From Klebsiella quasivariicola (lineage in GTDB: Bacteria > Pseudomonadota > Gammaproteobacteria > Enterobacterales > Enterobacteriaceae), in the NCBI RefSeq assembly GCF_002269255.1, contig NZ_CP022823.1, positions 868,001 through 932,000 on the forward strand: 64,000 bases of DNA, in the 5' to 3' direction. The first letter of the stretch is position 1. The number at the start of each line of letters is the position of its first letter. The position numbers and the translations under genes were made by a program. Of this stretch, positions 7,641 through 16,075 are shown piece by piece. The notes beneath the pieces are model-generated. The model had not been told where the DNA came from. It was given only the letters and a program-made list of their open reading frames with translations, and searched no databases.

Positions 7641-8011
7641 TCTGATGCTAACGGTATCGCTGCTTTCGAGTATGCCTGCCATTTGCTATCATCTCGCTTC
7701 CTGCTGATTTATCGACAAAGGTAATTACTTGAATTCAAAGCCTCTGTGCTTTGGGGGTATCTTTGGGGGTATAAGTTAAGATATAACGTGAAAATTCTAT
7801 ATTTTTCAAATTATTGAACAGCTTGTTCTAATCCCTTCGCCGCTCCAAACTCCAGTCTCCTGAAGTCTATCCAACTCAATTTTCCCTAGATAAAACAGCA
7901 GTTATAGCATTCTGTTAGTCTGTTGCACTCCGACGGAGGACTCCACTTTGGTTGCGGAAGCGGCGTCTTGCGCTGTTGGCGCTGGAGTAGCGTTTAGTGA
8001 TATTTTCGCAC
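7641..8011. other. Gene-poor edge of the island scar
   Basis: No complete gene is visible. Straight after the cbtA stop (TAG), the same frame stays open to 7724 and encodes ANGIAAFEYACHLLSSRF, which resembles the start region of DUF4942 proteins that often follow cbtA; this is weak. The rest is AT-rich and holds the tandem repeat at 7750. Confidence 0.4.
7750..7772. repeat. Tandem repeat of TTTGGGGGTAT, 12-bp period
   Basis: Two identical 11-mers at 7750-7760 and 7762-7772. Short G-rich direct repeats of this kind are found beside P4-type integrase genes of genomic islands. No integrase gene remains here, so an old island end is an inference. Confidence 0.45.
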
Positions 8012-9403
8012 TTATCCTGTTCTCGCAGGATGAGTGATTTTACGCAGTCGGCTCGCGCTGACGACAACCGATACCGCAGAGGCCGCGGCGGCAACCCACA
8101 GCGCAACATGAATTGACCTTTCATCTGCTGCCAGCAGAACGCCTACGGCGGCGGCTCCCAGGCACTGCCCGAAAGTGCGCATAATGGATAAAACACCGGA
8201 CGCATAACTCGCGTGCTCACGAATAACGTTTGAGAGCATTTCCCGGTTATTGGGACTCTGAAAGCAGCCAAACCCTATTCCACACACCAGACTTCTCAGG
8301 CAGATATCCCACATTGAAGGGCCGGCGGGTAACGTCGCCAGCAGGATCAAACCGACGACAAAAATCACCAGCCCCAGGGTGGATATCGCCGGGGCGGATA
8401 TCGTGTCCGCCCAACGGCCTGCATGCGGTGCAATCAGCACGATCCCTAACGGCCACGGCGTAAACAGCAGGGCAGACACTACCGGACTGTAGCCGTATTC
8501 GCTCTGAAACAGGAAGGGCAGCGCAATAAAGGTGATCCCCTGGCTGACAAAAGCAATCATCGACGTGAAGGCCGCGAGGGTAAAACGTTCATTTTTAAAC
8601 ATGGTCGGCGGCAGTAAGGGATGATCCGTGCGGCGGATTTGCCAGATAAAAGCCATGCCGCTCAGCGCAGCGAGAGCCATCCAGCAAAGGCTGCCGAATT
8701 GATAAGTAGCGTCCTGGAGGCTGTTCGCCGCCATGATCGTCGAACCCAACAGCAGTGCCGACAATATGGCGCCCAGGGTGTCGAAGGGCGCCTGCATAAG
8801 GATCGCATCCCGCGGCAGCGCTCTGACCGCCAGCAGTAAGGCGAGGGTGCCGGGAAGAACGTTTATCGCAAACAGCCATTGCCAGCTCAGGGTGTGAAGG
8901 ATCGTACCGCCCAATACCGGGCCGATAGCGGAGCTGGAGGCAATGAGCAGGGCATGGAACCCCAGAATGCGGCCAAGTAATCGTCCGGGAAATACGGACC
9001 TGAGTATTGCGGGGGCAATGCTCAGCGTCGCCGCGCCGCCGATCCCCTGAAGCACGCGCATACCGATAAGCACGTCGGGCTTATTCGCCAGCGCGCAGCC
9101 CAGCGATGTCAGGGTAAAGGTCGTCAGGCCCGCCAGAAATACGGGGCGATAACCCAGACGGGCCGCAAGCGCCGCGAATATCGCCAGCGTCATCGCAGCC
9201 GCCAGCAGATACCCGTTGGCGAACCAGACGGCAATACTGGCAGGTACCTGCATCTCCTGAGCCATTGAGGGTAGGGCAATGTTGATCATGGTGCCATCAA
9301 ACACGCCCATTAAGGTGGTGGTCATTATTGCGGCCATCACCCGTGCGCGCGCCGGGCCAGGCAGGCCTTCGTCGCCGGGTTGACTGGAAAAGAGCGTCAT
9401 CAT
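8012..9403 (-). CDS. MFS transporter, DHA2-type multidrug exporter family
   Basis: 463 residues, largely hydrophobic, with 12-14 predicted membrane segments. Motif-like stretches: GVFDGTMINIALPSM in the first segment (motif D1 region), AARLGYRPVF (motif A region), LQGIGGAATLSIAPAILRSV (motif B) and SSAIGPVLGG (motif C, typical of antiporters). The start has a GAGGAC ribosome site. It is divergent from a LysR-type gene 126 bp away, the usual arrangement for a regulated exporter. The substrate is unknown. Confidence 0.88.
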   Translation of the reverse strand: MMTLFSSQPGDEGLPGPARARVMAAIMTTTLMGVFDGTMINIALPSMAQEMQVPASIAVWFANGYLLAAAMTLAIFAALAARLGYRPVFLAGLTTFTLTSLGCALANKPDVLIGMRVLQGIGGAATLSIAPAILRSVFPGRLLGRILGFHALLIASSSAIGPVLGGTILHTLSWQWLFAINVLPGTLALLLAVRALPRDAILMQAPFDTLGAILSALLLGSTIMAANSLQDATYQFGSLCWMALAALSGMAFIWQIRRTDHPLLPPTMFKNERFTLAAFTSMIAFVSQGITFIALPFLFQSEYGYSPVVSALLFTPWPLGIVLIAPHAGRWADTISAPAISTLGLVIFVVGLILLATLPAGPSMWDICLRSLVCGIGFGCFQSPNNREMLSNVIREHASYASGVLSIMRTFGQCLGAAAVGVLLAADERSIHVALWVAAAASAVSVVVSASRLRKITHPARTG

Positions 9404-9529
9404 TTGTCCTCTGAGAAGAGTGTATGGATGACAAAACTATAAAGATGGCTTTTACTGGGCGGAAGGCGCACTATTTTCACTTTATTGTTGCATCAAACGC
9501 CTTATCTTAATGTGCTGGGAGGAAGGGAA

Positions 9530-10444
9530 ATGTCCGATCCCGATTTTAATTTGCTGGTAGCTCTCGACGTATTGCTGAGTGAAGCGAGTGTCGCGGGTGC
9601 GGCACGTCGTCTGAACCTCAGCACTTCGGCCATGAGCCGGACACTAAGCAGGTTACGCGATGTCACAGGAGACCCGATCCTGGTGCGCGCCGGGCGTAAC
9701 ATGGTACTGACTCCGTGGGCTGAAGCGACCCGGGATCGCGCCAGGCGTGCAGTGCACGAGGCCAGGGCGGTATTGCAGCCCTCAACTGAAACATTCAGCG
9801 CGCGAAGTCTGGCGCGTCTTTTTACCATCAGGGCAAACGATGGTTTTGTGGTGGCGTTTGGGCCTGCGCTCATAGCAGCGGTTGCCGACGCCGCGCCGGA
9901 TGTCTGTATACGCTTCGCGCCTAAGCCGGAAAAAACGTCGCGCTATCTTCGGGAAGGGCTGGTTGATCTGGAGATTGGCGTTCAGAGTAATATGGGGCCA
10001 GAAATACGGCTGCAACGACTGTTTGAGGATCGGTTTGTTGGCGTCGTGCGTAAAGGGCACCCGCTGGCTAAGCAGGCAGAAATAGGCGTGGGTGATTATG
10101 TCGCCTGGGGCCATGTGGTAGCGTCACCCGAGGGCGCGTTGCACGGATCCGTTGACGATGCGCTGGCCGAACTGGGGACAAAACGTAAAATTGCGAGCGT
10201 CGTACCGGGATTTCCGACAGCACTGTCTGTGGCGCTGGAATCGGATCTTATCGCCATGATACCTGCACTCTATTTACTCAATCAGCAGGTAACGGACCAG
10301 GTACACGTTTTCGAGCTGCCGTGCAAAAGCCGTCGTATTACGGTATCGCAGATGTGGCACCCAAGAATGGAACGCGACCCCGGTCACCGCTGGCTGAGAG
10401 AGCAAATTCTTGCAATATGCGGTGTGGGGAGGTCAGTCCATTGA
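9530..10444 (+). CDS. LysR-type transcriptional regulator
   Basis: 304 residues from the ATG at 9530, which has a strong GGGAGGAAGGG ribosome site; the frame extends 15 codons upstream without one. The N-terminal winged helix (DVLLSEASVAGAARRLNLS, then MSRTLSRLRD) is followed by a periplasmic-binding-protein-like effector domain. It is divergent from the MFS exporter and is its likely regulator. The effector is unknown. The right 20-bp repeat begins 15 bp after the stop. Confidence 0.9.
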   Translation: MSDPDFNLLVALDVLLSEASVAGAARRLNLSTSAMSRTLSRLRDVTGDPILVRAGRNMVLTPWAEATRDRARRAVHEARAVLQPSTETFSARSLARLFTIRANDGFVVAFGPALIAAVADAAPDVCIRFAPKPEKTSRYLREGLVDLEIGVQSNMGPEIRLQRLFEDRFVGVVRKGHPLAKQAEIGVGDYVAWGHVVASPEGALHGSVDDALAELGTKRKIASVVPGFPTALSVALESDLIAMIPALYLLNQQVTDQVHVFELPCKSRRITVSQMWHPRMERDPGHRWLREQILAICGVGRSVH

Positions 10445-10458
10445 TAGTTAAGATAAAA

Positions 10459-10479
10459 CAGATTAAACGAAGTTGCGGT
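10459..10479. repeat. 20-bp direct repeat, right copy (one extra A)
   Basis: Matches 5859-5878 over 20 bases with one inserted A after AGATTAA. See the left copy. Confidence 0.45.
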
Positions 10480-10716
10480 GTAGTAGCTAAATTGAGATAT
10501 TCGTCTCTAACCAAATAGACATGTCCGCGCTACCGTCTCGCCGCAGCGATCGCTGCTTTCAAAAGATGAGACTCAGGACGGCATACGGAACGGAAATTTT
10601 CTCAATGAGCGATGTGAACAGACTCACGATCGAAGCCTCCATACGTCGATAGACCGTTTATGTCCTTTCCGCGAGATTTAATCGAAAGCCCTCGTGCTAC
10701 CTTTAAACTGATAAAT

Positions 10717-10745
10717 AAAGGACAGCTTTCCTGTCCTTTATCCTT
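10717..10745. terminator. Terminator AAAGGACAG/CTGTCCTTT plus T run
   Basis: A 9-bp stem with a 5-nt loop (10717-10739) is followed by a T-rich run. It would stop rightward transcription before the opposite-strand CMD gene, and may also act leftward. Confidence 0.75.
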
Positions 10746-10747
10746 TT

Positions 10748-11551
10748 TTATTCAGCTTTGCTCTCGCGCGATCGCAACACGTCACCGACCACCGGGGCAG
10801 CGGTAAACGCATTTGGCCATCCCGCGTAGAACGCCGCCTGGGCGACCACTTCTCCGGCCTCTTCAGCCGAAAGCCCATTATCCATGGCTCTGTTCAGGTG
10901 GTAGCCAATCTGCGCGCTCTGTCCGGCAGCGATTAACGCGCTGACCGTCACCAGACTTCTGTCGCGGGGCGTAAGCGCGGGCCGTTGCCAGAGGTCGAGA
11001 AACAGCGGGTCGGCGGTAAATTTAACCAGGCCAGGCGAAATGGGACCGACATTTTTCTCCACGGTGTCTGCACGCTGCTTCTCTACCTGTTTATTGAGTG
11101 GCAGCAGTGTCGGCGAGGCGGCGGGCAGGGCCTCTGCCGTGATGCCGCGGGCTGCAAAGATCGTTTTGGTCACGCTGACGGCTGACATTGCATTGGGCCA
11201 ACCTGAGTAGAACGCCAGATGGGTAATGATCTCTGATACTTCCGCTGGCGTCACGCCGCTGTCGAGAGCAACTTCAATATAGTGCTTAAGCTCGCCAGGC
11301 TGGTTGCGGGCAATCAGCATCGCTACGGTCACGATGCTGCGGTCGCGGGCAGACAGGGCGTCACGTTGCCAGAGGTCGTTGCTGATGGCCTCGCGGCCGA
11401 AGCGCGCCAGCGCCGGCGACACCGCTTGAATATCAGCGTCGGCAAGGGTGGAAGGGATAATTTTCATCATAGCTTCATCTCTTTGTTCGTTGGCATAAGC
11501 AAAATCAGACAGCACAAGCGACAAGGCTGCCGCGGCAATCACGTTTTTCAT
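10748..11551 (-). CDS. Exported tandem carboxymuconolactone decarboxylase-like protein
   Basis: 267 residues with a signal peptide (MKNVIAAAALSLVLSDFAYA). Two CMD repeats follow: SARDRSIVTVAMLIARNQP...AFYSGWPNAMSA (~65-130) and TPRDRSLVTVSALIAAGQS...AFYAGWPNAFTA (~190-255). The YSGWPNA/YAGWPNA motif is shared. No CxxC is seen, so it belongs to the decarboxylase-like rather than AhpD-like branch. It ends the leftward cluster isomerase-like protein/quinone reductase/AKR/CMD, 32 bp after the AKR. The reaction is not known. Confidence 0.88.
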   Translation of the reverse strand: MKNVIAAAALSLVLSDFAYANEQRDEAMMKIIPSTLADADIQAVSPALARFGREAISNDLWQRDALSARDRSIVTVAMLIARNQPGELKHYIEVALDSGVTPAEVSEIITHLAFYSGWPNAMSAVSVTKTIFAARGITAEALPAASPTLLPLNKQVEKQRADTVEKNVGPISPGLVKFTADPLFLDLWQRPALTPRDRSLVTVSALIAAGQSAQIGYHLNRAMDNGLSAEEAGEVVAQAAFYAGWPNAFTAAPVVGDVLRSRESKAE

Positions 11552-11583
11552 ATTTGCTCCTTTCCGATCAGCAGGGCGGATCG

Positions 11584-12603
11584 TTACCGCGTCCAGACCT
11601 GCTTAACGTCCTTCGTTTGCGGCGTGTTTTGCGCCATGATCCCCGTCAGAACGTGCGGCTGGTAGGTTTCTTCAAGAAACTGGATTTCCTCCGGGCTCAG
11701 GTGAAGATTGACTGCGTTTACCGCGCCATCGACGTGATCTTTTTTTGTGGCTCCTACGACAGGCGACGTCACTTTTGTCAGCAGCCAGGCCAGCGAAATT
11801 TCGGTCATGGAAACCTGATGCCGTTCGGCAAGTTCGGCGACGCGGGCAATAATGATCCGGTCCTGTTCTGCCGTGCTGTCGTATTTTCCCTGCGCATACT
11901 CATCTTCTACCGCTCGCCGCGTGTGGCCTTCTAAGCGGGAGAGACGGCCGCTGGCCAGCGCGCTATAGGGAGTCATGGCGATATCATCTTCCGCGCACAG
12001 CCCGAACAGCTCTCGTTCATCTTCCCGCATGATCAGGTTGTAGTGGCTCTGCACGGAAACAAAGGGCGCCAGCCCTTCGCGTTCGGCCAGGGCGTTCGCC
12101 TTCGCCAGCTGCCAGGCATAGCAATTGGAAATGCCAATTGCGCGCACCTTGCCGGCGGTCACGGCGGCGTGCAGCGCTTCAAGCACGTCAATAACCGGCG
12201 TGTTGTAATCCCAGATGTGGTAGATGTAGAGGTCGATGTAGTCCATCCCGAGGTTGCGCAGACTCTGGTCGAGTGAGCGGGCTATTGCCTCTTTTCCGCC
12301 GATCCCCCCCGCAATTTGCGCGGCGGTTCGTGGCAGAAACTTGGTGGCCAGCACCACCTCCTCGCGTTTTGCCATCTCCCGCAGCGCCCGGCCAACGTAT
12401 CGCTCGCTGGAGCCGTTCTGATAGGCGATGGCGGTATCGAAAAAATTGATGCCCTGTTCGAGGCCGTAGCGAATGATGTCCCGGCTGGCTGTTTCGTCCA
12501 GCGTCCAGCGATGCTGACCCGTTGACGGATCGCCAAACCCCATACATCCCATGCAGATGCGGGAGACCGTTAAGTCACTTTTACCGAGCCGGGTATACTG
12601 CAT
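11584..12603 (-). CDS. Aldo/keto reductase, YajO-like
   Basis: 339 residues with the AKR barrel: MQYTRLGKSDLTVSRICMGC at the N-terminus, INFFDTAIAYQNG (Asp, Tyr), VVLATKFLP (Lys) and LYIYHIWDYNTP (His) as the catalytic tetrad, and VVGATKKDHVD for the cofactor phosphate loop. It resembles E. coli YajO in length and the WDYNTP motif. It lies 18 bp downstream of a flavodoxin-like quinone reductase on the same strand, pointing to a carbonyl/quinone detoxification operon. Confidence 0.9.
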   Translation of the reverse strand: MQYTRLGKSDLTVSRICMGCMGFGDPSTGQHRWTLDETASRDIIRYGLEQGINFFDTAIAYQNGSSERYVGRALREMAKREEVVLATKFLPRTAAQIAGGIGGKEAIARSLDQSLRNLGMDYIDLYIYHIWDYNTPVIDVLEALHAAVTAGKVRAIGISNCYAWQLAKANALAEREGLAPFVSVQSHYNLIMREDERELFGLCAEDDIAMTPYSALASGRLSRLEGHTRRAVEDEYAQGKYDSTAEQDRIIIARVAELAERHQVSMTEISLAWLLTKVTSPVVGATKKDHVDGAVNAVNLHLSPEEIQFLEETYQPHVLTGIMAQNTPQTKDVKQVWTR

Positions 12604-12621
12604 CGTTATTCTCCCTGTGGA

Positions 12622-13176
12622 TTATTCACAAACGGTATTGAGCAGATCGACAAGCCTTGACGCGTGTTCCCGGGCAAGCGTTTTTTGCTGTGCGATTTTG
12701 TCGGCATCCCGGTCGGCATAGCTGATGCCGCAGGTATACACCGGCGCCAGCAGCTCAAGATTGCACAGCCTTGCCGTGGTCTCGAACGGAATAAGATACT
12801 CTTCAATGGCATGGCCAAAGAAACCGTCAGCGCTATACGCCGCCTGCGGCGCCCCGGTGGTGAAGGAGAGGATCAGCTTTTTACCACCCAGTTTCGCCGT
12901 TGATCCATGCGCGAAGCCGTGAACAAAGACCTCGTCCAGCCATTGTTTCATTAACCCGGGCAGCCCATACCAGGAAAAAGGGAACTGCCAGACAATCACA
13001 TCCGCCTGCAGCAGGCTTTCCTGCTCTGCGGTGATGTTGAATTTGCCGTCCGGATAGAGCCAGTCCAGACGACGAATTTCCGCGTCAGGCAGGGCGGTTG
13101 CCAGCTCATCGAGGATGGTGGCGTTAGCGATGGAAAGATTGAGATCCGGATGCCCGGAAACAATAAGAATATTCAT
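12622..13176 (-). CDS. NAD(P)H-dependent oxidoreductase, flavodoxin-like fold (quinone reductase type)
   Basis: 184 residues. The start MNILIVSGHPDLNLSIAN is the FMN phosphate-binding loop of the MdaB/KefF/NQO family. WQFPFSWYGLPGLMKQWLD is the conserved dimer and active-site motif, and LILSFTTGAPQAAYS forms the flavin ring contact. Cytoplasmic. It lies 8 bp after the isomerase-like gene and 18 bp before the AKR, so it is part of one leftward operon divergent from a LysR gene. Confidence 0.92.
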   Translation of the reverse strand: MNILIVSGHPDLNLSIANATILDELATALPDAEIRRLDWLYPDGKFNITAEQESLLQADVIVWQFPFSWYGLPGLMKQWLDEVFVHGFAHGSTAKLGGKKLILSFTTGAPQAAYSADGFFGHAIEEYLIPFETTARLCNLELLAPVYTCGISYADRDADKIAQQKTLAREHASRLVDLLNTVCE

Positions 13177-13184
13177 TCCTACCG

Positions 13185-13493
13185 TTACTCCTGATGTTTA
13201 AATTCGGCTGAGAAGAGGTTTTCCCAGTTAATAAACGAGCCGAGTGGAATACACTCGAAGCTTAATAAGCCTGCTTTTGCCAGCGGAAATTCGGCCATGA
13301 CGTTATTCGCCTCTTCCACGGTGTCGCACTCGAGGAAAATAGCGACGCCGGGTCGGTCCTGACGGAAATAGATGTCGCGGATAAAGCCAGACTTGTACAG
13401 TCCCCAGGCGTGCAGGGCTTCCGCGGTAAGGTGCGGCGCATAGTGTTCCAGCGTCGCGCCGGGGGCAGGGATATCCAGACATAAAATGCGCAT
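13185..13493 (-). CDS. Muconolactone-isomerase-like dimeric alpha/beta-barrel protein
   Basis: 102 residues from the ATG at 13493, preceded by GGAGACAAC; upstream codons of the same frame are probably untranslated. The sequence is soluble, begins MRILCLDIPAPG, and has a middle IFLECDTVEEANNVMAEFPL typical of small ferredoxin-like alpha/beta-barrel proteins that bind muconolactone or act as monooxygenase-type dimers. Specific function is not recognised. It heads the operon with the quinone reductase. Confidence 0.75.
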   Translation of the reverse strand: MRILCLDIPAPGATLEHYAPHLTAEALHAWGLYKSGFIRDIYFRQDRPGVAIFLECDTVEEANNVMAEFPLAKAGLLSFECIPLGSFINWENLFSAEFKHQE

Positions 13494-13589
13494 TGTTGTC
13501 TCCGGAAAGTCGTTATCAGCGGGAAGAGACAAAAGTATACGAGCCACAGCTGGCGAAGATTAGGCGGTCATTGACTTAAGAATATTTAG

Positions 13590-13608
13590 CCTGTACTTAA
13601 TAATCAGG
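13590..13608. promoter_or_regulatory. Dyad CCTG-N11-CAGG in a LysR divergent promoter
   Basis: It lies 24 bp upstream of the LysR start and between divergent genes. The N11 spacing fits LysR-type binding sites. Candidate only. Confidence 0.4.
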
Positions 13609-13631
13609 TGAGGCTGTCTTAAGGAGATGCT

Positions 13632-14531
13632 ATGAATAACGCCCTTTATAACCAGATACGCATCTTTCAGAGCATTGCACGTGAGGGTAATATTTCGGCA
13701 GCCGCAAGAAAACTGGAAATTACGCCTCCCTCCGTCAGCAATGCGCTTAAGCTGCTGGAAGAGCATATTGGCCATCCGCTTTTTGTGCGTACGACCCGGC
13801 GTATTGAGCTGACGGAAACCGGGCAGCTGCTGCTGGAACAGACCGCTGCGGCGGTGGAGTCGCTGGAAAATTCGTTTGAAAGCATTCGCGACCAGAATCA
13901 GGAGCCCTCTGGTATCGTACGAATCACGCTATCGCGCTTTGCCTATCTGCTTATTCTCAAACCGGCAATGGCGGCATTTTGTCAGCAATATCCGGGGATC
14001 CAGCTGGAAATATCGGTCTATGACGGTACCGTTAATATCATTGAAGAACGTTTCGACCTTGGGATCCGCTTTGGCGATATTCTCGAAGGCGGCGTGGTCG
14101 CCCGCCCGTTAATGAAACCGTTTCGTGAAGGGTTATACGCCTCCTCAGCCTATCTTGCCGAATATGGCGTGCCAGCGGTGCCCGCCGATCTCAGCCATCA
14201 CCAGCTGATTGGCTATCGCTTTATTACCAACAACCGCATCCTGCCGCTACTCCTCAATGACCACGGTGAGCAGCTCACCGTCGAGATGCCGGGGCAGTTA
14301 ATCAGCAATGATATTGACGTGATGGCAGACGGTATTCGTCACGGACTGGGGATTGGCCGCTTGTTTGAACCCATCTGGCGGCTACAGCCCGATCGTGAGC
14401 AGTTTATTCCCGTGATGGAAGACTACTGGAAAACCTATCCCCCGGTTTATCTCTATTACCCGAAAAACGCGGGTAAAACGAAAAGAGTGAAGGCCCTGAT
14501 TGATTTTCTGATAATGCATGCCGCGGAATAA
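13632..14531 (+). CDS. LysR-type transcriptional regulator
   Basis: 299 residues with an AAGGAG ribosome site. The winged helix (GNISAAARKLEITPPSVSNA, LKLLEEHIGHPLFVRTTRR) belongs to the CrgA/YafC-like LysR subgroup, and the effector domain has DLGIRFGDILEGGVVAR. It is divergent from the quinone reductase/AKR/CMD operon, which it very likely controls. The inducer may be a quinone or electrophile (inference from the operon). Confidence 0.92.
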   Translation: MNNALYNQIRIFQSIAREGNISAAARKLEITPPSVSNALKLLEEHIGHPLFVRTTRRIELTETGQLLLEQTAAAVESLENSFESIRDQNQEPSGIVRITLSRFAYLLILKPAMAAFCQQYPGIQLEISVYDGTVNIIEERFDLGIRFGDILEGGVVARPLMKPFREGLYASSAYLAEYGVPAVPADLSHHQLIGYRFITNNRILPLLLNDHGEQLTVEMPGQLISNDIDVMADGIRHGLGIGRLFEPIWRLQPDREQFIPVMEDYWKTYPPVYLYYPKNAGKTKRVKALIDFLIMHAAE

Positions 14532-14702
14532 AGGCTATTTTGCGTGCGAAATATCTGAAGGCACAGGTCCTGTCTTTCCCTCAGTCTTAACCCTATACTC
14601 CATGCGGATAAAGCGGTTTTTATCGCGATGACTTTTGCCGCTCAACGGCTTAACCCATCACCAACGTCATAGGCTGGGAATACAAATAAGGGAGAGACAT
14701 CA

Positions 14703-14969
14703 ATGGGCAGACGCTTCATGGTCGGTATCTTCGCGCTGGTGGCGTTTTCGGCCAGTGCTGCGCATGGCGGCCATCATGGCCAGTCGGTGATAGCTGGCGC
14801 CGACGGCGGAAACGGTTCGGACGGCGGCGATAGTGATAACTCATCGGGCCGGGCAGGGTGCCCGGGCGGCACCGATCCCGATAAGCACGGCCATTTTTAC
14901 CTGCCTGGCACCCACGAGCCTTGCAATCCCGGGCCCCAGGATGCACAGAAAGTCGGGTCTTCCCGCTAG
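14703..14969 (+). CDS. Small exported Gly/Asp/His-rich protein of unknown function
   Basis: 88 residues with a clear ribosome site (GGGAGAG) and a signal peptide (RRFMVGIFALVAFSASAAHG). The mature part is glycine- and aspartate-rich (GADGGNGSDGGDSDNSSG), followed by CPGGTDPDKHGHFYLPGTHE and a second Cys, so a disulphide and metal contacts are possible. No family is recognised. It lies alone between the LysR gene and a convergent DUF1349 gene, whose stop is 3 bp away. The good ribosome site and leader make it likely to be real. Confidence 0.65.
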   Translation: MGRRFMVGIFALVAFSASAAHGGHHGQSVIAGADGGNGSDGGDSDNSSGRAGCPGGTDPDKHGHFYLPGTHEPCNPGPQDAQKVGSSR

Positions 14970-14972
14970 CGT

Positions 14973-15545
14973 TTAGCTCAGATCGTGCAGTGCTTTGTCT
15001 GATGGCGGGGAAAGCTGAATATCCTGAAACTCAACCGCCAGTCCCCCGCGCTCCGGTGAGCAGCACATCACGCCCGCTTTCACCGGGCCTGGCGGAAAGT
15101 AGCCCAGCCGCAGCAGCGGCCAGCGTTCGCCGTCGGTTGAATACTGCAGCCTTATCGCATCGCCTTTACGGGTCAACCGCAGCCAGAAGGTGCGCGGGTC
15201 GCCGGGAAAAAGCCCGGTGGCCCAGTCGGAGTGGGTCAGCGTCAGTACGCTACCAATGGCCGGGGCATCGTCATTAAACTCAATCCCCGCCTTCAGCCAG
15301 GTCCGCTCGTCCGCCATCATCATTAGTCCGGCCTGGTCGTAAAGGGTGGTGAAATCCGCACATATTTTTGCCTGCAGGGTAAAATCACCTTCCACCTCAG
15401 CAGCATAAAGATGACCAGAGAAGCGCTCGAAGCCATACCAGGTATGGCGCCAGAAATCGGTATGCTTGTCAGTGACCACCGTCAGGCCGTCGGTATCGCG
15501 GCGCCACTCGGCAGGTTCATTGATCCAGTGAAAGGACGGCTGCAT
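14973..15545 (-). CDS. DUF1349 (concanavalin-like) protein
   Basis: 190 residues of the DUF1349 type: WRHTWYGFERFSGHLYAAEV, DQAGLMMMADERTWLKAGIE and RLTRKGDAIRLQYSTDGERW are the usual beta-sandwich motifs. No signal peptide, so cytoplasmic. Members are lectin-like folds of unproven role. It lies 18 bp downstream of a YciI-like gene on the same strand and probably shares its transcript. Confidence 0.85.
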   Translation of the reverse strand: MQPSFHWINEPAEWRRDTDGLTVVTDKHTDFWRHTWYGFERFSGHLYAAEVEGDFTLQAKICADFTTLYDQAGLMMMADERTWLKAGIEFNDDAPAIGSVLTLTHSDWATGLFPGDPRTFWLRLTRKGDAIRLQYSTDGERWPLLRLGYFPPGPVKAGVMCCSPERGGLAVEFQDIQLSPPSDKALHDLS

Positions 15546-15563
15546 TTTTCCTCCGGGATACGC

Positions 15564-15857
15564 TTATAACAGCGACTGCAGTACGGGTGACGCCATGCTG
15601 GCCTCAAAGGGAATAATCTCGGTACGGGCGAGACCCAGCTGCTGGAAGGGGTCCTGACTCAGACGCGATTCCAGCATTTCCCGGCTGGCGCATTTCGCCA
15701 GAATTACCCCGCCGGTGCGGGGAAGGCGGCGGCCGGAGGCAAGAAAGAGGCCGTCAGCATAGCCCTTTTTGAGCCATTCGACATGGGCGGGGATGGCGTC
15801 ATCCACCTCTTCAAGCGGTTTTACATACGTTAAAACAACCACATAAATCGTACTCAT
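15564..15857 (-). CDS. YciI-like protein
   Basis: 97 residues with the YciI pattern: MSTIYVVVLTYVKPLEEVD, HVEWLKKGYADGLFLASGR (with the conserved His) and a C-terminal EIIPFEAS. YciI proteins are small dimers with ferredoxin-like folds and a His-Asp pair; the substrate is unknown. It heads a two-gene leftward unit with the DUF1349 gene, divergent from arsR. Confidence 0.85.
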   Translation of the reverse strand: MSTIYVVVLTYVKPLEEVDDAIPAHVEWLKKGYADGLFLASGRRLPRTGGVILAKCASREMLESRLSQDPFQQLGLARTEIIPFEASMASPVLQSLL

Positions 15858-16008
15858 CCTGAAAACCCTGGCAATCTAATGGGATCTCCAGCCTGACATA
15901 TTTCGATGGTGGATAAAAGAAAACGCGGCATTTTTCCGTGCTATTGCGCAAGGGGTGGCGTGTCGCCACGCAACGGAGGCTCATCGCTGGTGTGAAAAAC
16001 ATATATGA

Positions 16009-16020
16009 TTTTTCGAATGT
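16009..16020. promoter_or_regulatory. TTTTTCGAATGT box upstream of arsR (copy 1)
   Basis: This 12-mer lies 56 bp before arsR and recurs exactly at 16429-16440 before arsB, with similar flanks. It could be the ArsR operator. It does not fit the published TCAT-N7-TTTG E. coli site well. Confidence 0.4.
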
Positions 16021-16075
16021 ATATTGATCTTTATTGGTGGTGCCGTATGCTGTCCATCACGCTTGAGGAGAAATC

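Larger units (their letters stand above)
10445..10747. other. Intergenic stretch between LysR gene and CMD gene
   Basis: 303 bp with no coding signal. It holds the right copy of the 20-bp direct repeat (10459-10479) and a hairpin terminator (10717-10739); nothing else stands out. Confidence 0.6.
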
